21,157 nt of DNA, from positions 1 to 21,157 of the IMG/VR virus record IMGVR_UViG_3300034117_000654; one strand, written 5' to 3'. A program made the position numbers and the translations under genes. This document shows, one piece after another, positions 14,329 to 21,157 of the stretch; the first letter of the stretch is position 1; each line of letters opens with the position of its first letter. The DNA is from a virus. Under the pieces are notes generated by a model. It saw only the letters and a list, made by a program, of their open reading frames with translations. It made no database searches and had not been told where the DNA came from.

Positions 14329-17300
14329 TTAAGAATTAAGTTTAGATTCTAAATCCCTAACTTTTAAGGTTAATTCTTGAACTGCTTTCCATAGAACAAA
14401 TACTAATCCTTGCTTATCAATACCAGATGTCATCCATTTTTTATCTCCAGTTGGATTTTCCTCATCCTCATAATGCCAATCAAAATCAACCCAATCTTCA
14501 AAGCCAGCAGCAACTACTTCTTCCGCAATTACACCAGTTTGAATAGGAGGATTTTCTAAATCTTTATCAGCTTTCCAATAGTAATTTACAATTGGAACAC
14601 TTAATATTTTATCTAATAAATTATCAGGTTCCCAACTTGTAATATCATATTTATGCCTTATACACGAAGTATCTCTACCAATAGTCCAGTTACTAAGTGA
14701 TATTTCTAATCCTCTACGAGTTCCACCACCGGGACTATATAAACCAAATAAATAAACCGTAGGGAATGTTTCTCCACCCTGAGTTGTATATGTTAATTGT
14801 CCGGCTTTTCCATTACTTGCTTGCCAGTTAGTAAAACCAGTTCCTAATGATATGTTATTACCATTAGTATTAATGTGTCCAGCAGATGCTTCTATATTAA
14901 TTGCATTTCCACTACTTGTACCTTTTATCTGAACAGTTGAGTTTGTACCATCTCCAGTTAATTCGTACCACCCCTTTGATGTTAATACTGGGAGTGCTGT
15001 TGATGTACTTTTTTCTGCTTTAAAATATTTGTCTGTACCAGATGCAATTTGAATACCTGCACTTGTCAACTCAACTATTTCACTAAGTTTATTTAATTGT
15101 ATTGCTGGGAATGTTTGTGCGAAGAAAACATCAACATTACCACTAATAACAGCCCCCCATTGACTATGCCAAGGGTATGCATAATATGTTATACCGGCTT
15201 CTAAAGTAAGTGTTTGATTAGTGTTTCCTGTTCCCGTAACCGATGCACCAGTACCAGAGATATAAGTTGAAACATCAAAGTAACCTGCTGTAAGTGATGC
15301 GAATACAGTACCAGTTGGGTCATCTGTAGTGAATATATCAAATCCAAACTCTCCATTAATTACACCTGACCAAGGTGTATTTGGAGTGACTCCTACGTTA
15401 TTAGCAGAAAAATCAATATCACCATCTGAATATGTACCAGTAGCTCCTGTTAAATTAATTGCTGTACCATTGCCAGCTGTAAGTGTATAGTATTTAGTAG
15501 AACTATTACTCAAATATGTACTAGAATTGGCCGAACTTATTGTTGGTAAACTATCATTTATTGTAGCTACGGTAACGTTGACAGTACTTCCCCCAATTAC
15601 TGATAAAGCGCCTTTTTTTAATATCAAATCAGGATTACCACCGGCTGTTGTTTTTATGTAAATACTATTATTAGCTGCATCCAAAAATAAAGTAGATAAA
15701 TTATTTCTAATTAAACCAGAATCAATTATCCATCCATCAATACCTCCCAAATAACCACTATCAGCAGTGACTGAACCTGCAATAGTTAAGTTAGTACCAT
15801 CAAAATATAATCTATTTCCAAGTGAGAATTGACTGTTATTATCTACATAAAATGAAGTGTTTGAATTTTGATAAGTACCAGTTCCAATATAAATCTTTTT
15901 ATTAGTTCCATCTAATGTAATACCATTATTACCTACTTTAAATGTATTGGAAAAATAACCATTAACACCAGCAATCACAGGTGAATATATAAAATTAGAT
16001 GATATAAATGTACCAGGAAATGCACCATCTGCTAATTGTTGAGTTTTAGCTACTGCATTGGTAAATGCTGCACTTGCGGTTAGATTAGCTATATTTGCTG
16101 CCGAAGTAAGAGCAATTGCTGCTGAACTAGATGCTTGTAGAGATGCATATGCTTGCGTTGATGCATTACCACTACCTCCCATTATATTTAAATCTCCAGA
16201 TAATTCCAAACCAGTACCAGTCCATCTAAGATAGTTAGTACCGGTTGCATTTTTTAAAGAGAATCTTGGTTTATATTGAGTAGGCCCAGTTCCATCATTA
16301 TAAATACCCAACCATATACCAATATTGTCGTATCCAATTGTAGCGTATTGTCCAATTGCCATATACGGGTCTTCTCTACCACCAGCTAATACAATGTTTG
16401 CATAAGCACTACCACTATTATTACCAATATTAATTGTATTTTTTACAAATGATTCTTCAAATATTGCAATCTTAGCTGCCACAAAGAATTCTTCTTCTCC
16501 CAAATATTGCCACCAAGCGTTATCACCACCTGTGTTCGGTGCATGATAATTAACTAAAGTACCTTGCTTATTATATGTTGTTGGACCACTTCCACTAATT
16601 GCTGCATAATAAGTTACGGGAGATGTTCCATAAATAACCGCATCTCTTCTTGTATTTTGTGTTTCAACTGAACCACTATAATCTGTTGCATTATTCCATT
16701 CACCTCTCATTACAATACCAGGTCCAGTTGCTCCTTCTATTTGTATTGATAATGATTGTGTTTTATATAATGTTTCTCTACCTTCACATTCAATTTGATA
16801 AACTATTTCCGCAACAGTATTTGTTGATGGGTCTGTCCAATTTGTTATTGGTGGCATTGTAGCAGGAACACCGGTTACAAAGCTTCCATTTAACCAACTA
16901 TTTGGTAAAGTTAGCCAAGATGATTTTGAAAGTATAGAAACTCTACATTTATCCTTTGATAATCCAGTAGTACCATATGCATCAGTATCAGTTGCTGGTA
17001 ATGGATTTGTATTTGTTAATTCAGTACCTCCTCTATAAACTCTAATTTGATTACCAGTCCCAGATGTTGTAAATTCCCCAGATACTTTATAAACTGCAGA
17101 TGAATTTTCATTAGTCATCTTTATATCATACGGCGCAGGTGGTGTAAATTGTACAGCTATTGATTGAGTCACAAATTGAGTCTGTCTGGCCAAAGGTCTT
17201 ACTAATGGGTTGGTTGTAGATGAATCTCCCTCAAAATCTATTCTATATACAATTTGTCCAGATTTATTGGTTGCTGGGCTAAGCCAATCGGTAATATTTC

Positions 17301-20300
17301 CAATTTCTGCAGGATTTGACGATGGGAATTTTGTATCTGCCATAGTAACCCAAGCAGGTTTTGAAAATATGGATGCCGATGAATATCCCAACGCCCCAAT
17401 CGGGTTTCCCTGAAAGTCTAAATTTTCATCATATAAATTTGCTTGCGGTAATGGATGTTGGTTTGTTAATTGTTGAGTACCATTAAATGTGGTAATTTTC
17501 ATACCAGTTCCAGCAAACTGAGTTGTCCATAAATCTGCTGTTATAGAAGTACTTTCGTTTGATGCTACTAACTTATATGAATCTGCGCCGGCTTTTACAC
17601 CTGATATTGTTAATTGAGCTTCTGCTCTATATGGGTTTATTGTTGCAGATGTATATGGATTACCATCGGTGATTTTAACCGTAAATTTTTTTATTTCATC
17701 TGGCGCAATATCATTAAAGTTAACTGGAGTTGAAAAAACAACAGATGCTGGTGTCCCATTTCCTACAATGTTTTCAACTTCGGCCCCATCATTATCAAAT
17801 AAATAAAAATGTACTTTATCAGCAGATGATGTTGTGTTAAAAGCAGTTGCCGATAGTTCACTTCCTCCATAAGATGCAGGTGATACCCTACCATTTCTGT
17901 CATAGTTTATTGTGTATGCGGATGCTTTAAAATCAATACTACGAGCTTTTGGTGGAGTTACATTTTTTGTAAATGTTTGAGTTCTTGTATAGATTGATGA
18001 TGTTGGTAAATGCCCAGCTCCCAATGCGTATGGATATACTTGAATTGTATAAAGTGCACTTGCAGAAACATACGGATAATCAAATCTATCATAATTCATT
18101 CTTCCTGTTAATCCGGTTTTAGATGAACTTATTGATTGTGAGAAAGAACCAGTTAATATACTTCTAATATTTCCAAATTTTGTTTCTATTAAATTTATTG
18201 TATATGTACCCTTTCTATCATCGGCGTTTGCAAAAGATTCGGTTGTTGTTAATTTTAAAAAGTCTTCACCTTCTTTAACTTGTATTGTTGTATTAGCTGC
18301 TGAATATCCAGATGGGGTAATGTATCCAACTTCATCTGCAGTTAATGCTACCGATGTTGGTGATATTACTATTTGAATTGGTGGCGCTCCTTCTAATATT
18401 TTTGTATAATTTACAACTACACTTGCGGTATAGATTGATGATGTAAAATATGGATGAACCACTAACATATATTCTATACTTCCACTTAAATCTCGTAATT
18501 CGGATGATGCACTAATTATTAAAGATGCGGTATATGGCGTTCCAAATGATGATGTTAGATGTAAGTTTCCAGCTTTTACATTTTTTTCTATTATAGATGC
18601 CGTTGGGAATGTTACATTAGATAAGTAAAAAGTACCATGTGTATTTAAATTATTTGGAGTATATGCACTTGAACTAAACGCAAGGTATCTAGCACCTTGT
18701 TTTAATTTAATATCCGTAATTGAAGGTCTAAAATCATTTATAACACCTCTTGAGTTTGCTCCAAGAGTTATTGCAATTGGATTAACTTCAAATATAATAC
18801 TTTCATCTCCTTGCTTACCTTCTGGTACAATTGTGAATGTTTTATCTAAACTAACCGATGCCGATGTCCAAGGTTCAGTATATGTAAATGTTAATGTTAA
18901 ATTTTTAGTTTGGTTTAAAGGACTTCTTACATTACCACTTACTACTTGAGATGGGATTATATTTTTATTCTCATCTCTAGCAACAACCGTTAAAGTTGGG
19001 TCTAAACTTTGTGTATGATAATATAACCAATATTCAGGTACCCAATCTTTATTAATTGACATTGATGGATAAATCTGAAACGATGATGTTACTGATTGAA
19101 TTTCTCCGGGTGCTGTCCCTCTTTTTGCAAATGATGCGGTAGCAAATCCAAACACAGGTTTAAATAATGTTTCTGTTCTAGGATTTATTGTGAATGAATC
19201 TGCATTATATATAACAACACCACTATCTAATCCATCTTGCAAATCCTCCAATATAATAGATGCTAATACAGAAGAAGATACCTCATATGCAAATTTACCT
19301 GCGTTTGATGATGATGGTATTAAAAAAATTGTTCTTCTAAAATCTATTGAATCTCTATCAAATACTGCATTATAATCTATCTGCTTGCTACCCAAAGAAC
19401 CAGTAGTTAATCCATAAAACATACCACTTGCAGTTACATACGATAAGTTTACAAATTTATCTGGTTCTAAATTTGGATTTATTTCATAATTTTTTGAACG
19501 AGATAATATATGTAATTGTATATCAGAATAATTTTTTAAAGCTTGTTTACTTAAAATAATATCGTTTATACCATCAATTCTTACCGCTTGAATTTCTAAA
19601 GATGCCGTGCTACTATTTCTAATTTGAGTTCCTCTATAAGGTCTAATGATATGATTAACTCCACCAAACCCGTCTAATATTTTATATATGTTAATTGTAT
19701 CGGTAAATCCTTCACACTCTCCAGTTAGTTTTACCAATTGAACATTTATATCAGTACGAGAACCTGTGAAATTATTAACAGTCATTAAGACATTATCAGT
19801 TCCGATTCCGTTTAACAAACCAGGAAATTGTGCACCAGAACCAGTATATGCTCCAGATGCTGATAAATCATTTCCAAAAAAATCAAATGATGCAGATGTA
19901 TAATGTACCGAACCTGTTAGTAAAGTTTTTTCTTCTTCTATTGTTATAATTGTAGGTGGTACTGGATTAGAACCAGAATCAAATTGAAATCCTGCACTTG
20001 ATGCTATTAATCTTAATTGTTTGCGTATTGTTTGTAAGTTACCACCATCAAAAGTTTTGGTTTCTTCAACCAATACAGGTATATAATTATTATTTATATC
20101 ATAAAATTCAAAACGATATACAAACGTTTCCGCTGGTAAACTTCTTGGTACTGGTTGTACGAATGTAATTTCATCAGGGGAGAATGCAGTTTCTTGTGAT
20201 GCCTTTAAACTAACATCTGCTATATACCAATCACTTCCTTTTATATCAAAATATAATTTAGCATTATCTATTTGTTCTGCTTTTATATTTTCAGTAATAT

Positions 20301-21157
20301 TTTGTTTTTGAAGTAAAGCGTTTTGAGTTTTTAATGTTGTTATACTTTGCTTTACTTGTACAGTGGTTGGTGAACCATTTATTGTTATTTGTTTAGAACC
20401 ACTTAAATATGCTTCAATATAATTGTTAAGATTACCAACTGCTTCTTTTTTAACATTAAAATCTAAAGTGTATTCAATACCTTCATTTATATTAAAAGAT
20501 TTTGTTGTAAAGAATTTTTCAACTCCAATAGTACTATTTAGTTTTAAGGAATTATATAAAAAAGTTTGATTAAATGTAGTTACTAAATTATTTGATGATG
20601 ATACCCAATATTCTTTAAAATTACTATTGTCAAATAATCCATAGTTTTCTTGATTCTTTGTAGTAGATGCTAAATCAACTAAAATTTCATTTGATTCTAA
20701 TTGTATTTCTTGAACAAATTGAAAATCCGATAAATCTGCTGTTGATTTTCTGAATATTTTTACTCTAGCACAATCCCCAACAAACGTAGTTAAATCTGCC
20801 AATGTTATTTTTGCAAAAGAACCGGTTAAAGCTGTTTTTAAATTATCTACTCCTTCTGTATAATTAAATGTTGCAGTAAATGTTTCATTTGTAAAATTTT
20901 CAATTGGTGCAGCTGAACCAAATGCCGTATTAGTATATGGTGGCTGTACTAATATTTCTCTTGAATTAATTACTTCCGTAACTAATGGGGAATACTCTAT
21001 ACCAGGAATATCCAAATATGTTCCTACAACAGATGCTGTCCAAAATGTGTTTCCAACAGTTGTTAATAAATATTCTGTGGGTTGTGTAAAATTTAGTAAT
21101 GTTTGTCCTAAACTTGGCGTTAATGCCTGCCCATTTACAATACCAGTTTGAGTTTTT
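14329..21157 (-). CDS. Giant tail fibre / tip adhesin with Ig-like modules and S74 chaperone domain (5' end beyond window)
   Basis: The frame is open to the right edge. The 47 codons before the TTG at 21015 (reading KTQTGIVNGQALTPSLGQTL and on) continue without a stop, so that TTG is internal and the protein exceeds 2,270 residues. Numbered from 21015: 1-700 is beta-rich, Ser/Thr/Asn-rich sequence; 728-1427 holds five Ig-like modules; a GATGPG hinge lies at 1428-1433; a Trp/Tyr-rich segment (1437-1505) looks like a small carbohydrate-binding module. Residues 1616-1660 are Ala/Ser-rich, likely a trimeric coiled coil. Residues 1690-1770 show short beta repeats (LYFDGTNLTIAGSVTAD). The last 112 residues are a peptidase S74 intramolecular chaperone. 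The protein most likely binds the host surface. Whether it is a tail fibre, a central tip or a side fibre cannot be told from sequence. Confidence 0.93.
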   Translation of the reverse strand, partial: KTQTGIVNGQALTPSLGQTLLNFTQPTEYLLTTVGNTFWTASVVGTYLDIPGIEYSPLVTEVINSREILVQPPYTNTAFGSAAPIENFTNETFTATFNYTEGVDNLKTALTGSFAKITLADLTTFVGDCARVKIFRKSTADLSDFQFVQEIQLESNEILVDLASTTKNQENYGLFDNSNFKEYWVSSSNNLVTTFNQTFLYNSLKLNSTIGVEKFFTTKSFNINEGIEYTLDFNVKKEAVGNLNNYIEAYLSGSKQITINGSPTTVQVKQSITTLKTQNALLQKQNITENIKAEQIDNAKLYFDIKGSDWYIADVSLKASQETAFSPDEITFVQPVPRSLPAETFVYRFEFYDINNNYIPVLVEETKTFDGGNLQTIRKQLRLIASSAGFQFDSGSNPVPPTIITIEEEKTLLTGSVHYTSASFDFFGNDLSASGAYTGSGAQFPGLLNGIGTDNVLMTVNNFTGSRTDINVQLVKLTGECEGFTDTINIYKILDGFGGVNHIIRPYRGTQIRNSSTASLEIQAVRIDGINDIILSKQALKNYSDIQLHILSRSKNYEINPNLEPDKFVNLSYVTASGMFYGLTTGSLGSKQIDYNAVFDRDSIDFRRTIFLIPSSSNAGKFAYEVSSSVLASIILEDLQDGLDSGVVIYNADSFTINPRTETLFKPVFGFATASFAKRGTAPGEIQSVTSSFQIYPSMSINKDWVPEYWLYYHTQSLDPTLTVVARDENKNIIPSQVVSGNVRSPLNQTKNLTLTFTYTEPWTSASVSLDKTFTIVPEGKQGDESIIFEVNPIAITLGANSRGVINDFRPSITDIKLKQGARYLAFSSSAYTPNNLNTHGTFYLSNVTFPTASIIEKNVKAGNLHLTSSFGTPYTASLIISASSELRDLSGSIEYMLVVHPYFTSSIYTASVVVNYTKILEGAPPIQIVISPTSVALTADEVGYITPSGYSAANTTIQVKEGEDFLKLTTTESFANADDRKGTYTINLIETKFGNIRSILTGSFSQSISSSKTGLTGRMNYDRFDYPYVSASALYTIQVYPYALGAGHLPTSSIYTRTQTFTKNVTPPKARSIDFKASAYTINYDRNGRVSPASYGGSELSATAFNTTSSADKVHFYLFDNDGAEVENIVGNGTPASVVFSTPVNFNDIAPDEIKKFTVKITDGNPYTSATINPYRAEAQLTISGVKAGADSYKLVASNESTSITADLWTTQFAGTGMKITTFNGTQQLTNQHPLPQANLYDENLDFQGNPIGALGYSSASIFSKPAWVTMADTKFPSSNPAEIGNITDWLSPATNKSGQIVYRIDFEGDSSTTNPLVRPLARQTQFVTQSIAVQFTPPAPYDIKMTNENSSAVYKVSGEFTTSGTGNQIRVYRGGTELTNTNPLPATDTDAYGTTGLSKDKCRVSILSKSSWLTLPNSWLNGSFVTGVPATMPPITNWTDPSTNTVAEIVYQIECEGRETLYKTQSLSIQIEGATGPGIVMRGEWNNATDYSGSVETQNTRRDAVIYGTSPVTYYAAISGSGPTTYNKQGTLVNYHAPNTGGDNAWWQYLGEEEFFVAAKIAIFEESFVKNTINIGNNSGSAYANIVLAGGREDPYMAIGQYATIGYDNIGIWLGIYNDGTGPTQYKPRFSLKNATGTNYLRWTGTGLELSGDLNIMGGSGNASTQAYASLQASSSAAIALTSAANIANLTASAAFTNAVAKTQQLADGAFPGTFISSNFIYSPVIAGVNGYFSNTFKVGNNGITLDGTNKKIYIGTGTYQNSNTSFYVDNNSQFSLGNRLYFDGTNLTIAGSVTADSGYLGGIDGWIIDSGLIRNNLSTLFLDAANNSIYIKTTAGGNPDLILKKGALSVIGGSTVNVTVATINDSLPTISSANSSTYLSNSSTKYYTLTAGNGTAINLTGATGTYSDGDIDFSANNVGVTPNTPWSGVINGEFGFDIFTTDDPTGTVFASLTAGYFDVSTYISGTGASVTGTGNTNQTLTLEAGITYYAYPWHSQWGAVISGNVDVFFAQTFPAIQLNKLSEIVELTSAGIQIASGTDKYFKAEKSTSTALPVLTSKGWYELTGDGTNSTVQIKGTSSGNAINIEASAGHINTNGNNISLGTGFTNWQASNGKAGQLTYTTQGGETFPTVYLFGLYSPGGGTRRGLEISLSNWTIGRDTSCIRHKYDITSWEPDNLLDKILSVPIVNYYWKADKDLENPPIQTGVIAEEVVAAGFEDWVDFDWHYEDEENPTGDKKWMTSGIDKQGLVFVLWKAVQELTLKVRDLESKLNS
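14332..14667 (-). other. Peptidase S74 intramolecular chaperone domain of the fibre
   Basis: The final 112 residues start at the Ser of DTSCIRHKYDI, with the S-x4-K spacing of the Ser-Lys dyad used for self-cleavage in endosialidase-type fibres. They continue with NLLDKILSVPIVNYYWK, TGVIAEEV, GIDKQGLVFVLWKAVQEL and a terminal coiled coil. Known S74 domains trimerise the fibre and then cut themselves off just before the Ser. Here that would release the part encoded by 14332-14667. Confidence 0.88.
16735..18834 (-). repeat. Array of five diverged Ig-like modules within the fibre
   Basis: Modules begin near 18834, 18402, 17973, 17610 and 17166 and end at 16735, each about 120-150 residues. They share an opening such as FTIVPEGKQG or KILEGAPP, then an SPTSVALTADxxGxI-like strand, a core with I.....G, and an ending YxxxxxPY...S.Y or YRIDFEG / YQIECEG. 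The last two are the most alike: TQQLTNQHPLP against GTELTNTNPLP, IFSKPAWVTM against ILSKSSWLTL, and ITDWLSPATN against ITNWTDPSTN. The protein-level repeats are diverged; I saw no long DNA-level repeat. Confidence 0.7.

Noticed and set aside
21013-21015. TTG as the start codon of the giant fibre gene
   Set aside because: The frame stays open upstream to the window edge (47 more codons), so the TTG is an internal Leu codon and the gene is 5'-incomplete here.
1-21157. tRNA genes, CRISPR arrays, insertion sequences, integrase or attachment sites
   Set aside because: None was seen by eye. All gaps between genes are under about 70 bases and hold only short AT-rich signals.

Overview
The window is a continuous stretch of a tailed-phage genome of the T4-like (gp17/gp20/gp21) type. 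It is strongly AT-rich and every gene lies on the minus strand, so transcription runs from the right edge to the left edge. The likely host is a member of the Bacteroidota. The evidence for this is one promoter that matches the Bacteroidota housekeeping form (TTG, 20-base spacer, TAnnTTTG) and the A/T-rich leaders without clear Shine-Dalgarno sequences upstream of most genes. The host assignment is inference; the virus type is firm. No tRNA, CRISPR array, insertion sequence, integrase or rRNA was seen, and no gene-free gap exceeds about 70 bases.

Right to left, in transcription order: (1) a giant fibre or tip-like adhesin (14329 to beyond 21157) with Ig-like repeat modules and a C-terminal peptidase S74 chaperone domain; (2) a small coiled-coil protein (14013-14297); (3) a two-gene glycosylation block, made of a three-domain GT4 / methyltransferase / GT25-like fusion (11781-13958) and a homolog of autotransporter protein O-heptosyltransferases with a four-cysteine metal finger (10633-11781); (4) a second small coiled-coil protein paralogous to the first (10178-10582); (5) a 996-residue fusion of an NMN-adenylyltransferase-like domain, a DUF5661-like domain and a C-terminal domain with ligase-type nucleotidyltransferase motifs (7156-10146); (6) a Cys4 protein (6421-7104) directly before the large terminase (4824-6419); (7) the portal protein (2978-4759); (8) three conserved phage proteins of unknown role (748-2909); (9) the prohead protease (137-733); and (10) the start of one more gene at the left edge.

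The left half is a DNA-packaging and prohead-assembly module: terminase, portal, head-core candidates, protease. The right half is host recognition plus modification enzymes. The most interesting points are the fused nucleotidylyltransferase/ligase-like protein, which carries two candidate prohead-protease sites that would separate its domains; the heptosyltransferase-like enzyme next to a giant beta-rich fibre; and a short repeated promoter-like element (ATAYTTAT core, a perfect 15-mer in three places) in six intergenic gaps. That element is absent from the gap before the glycosyltransferase operon, which has the host-type promoter instead.
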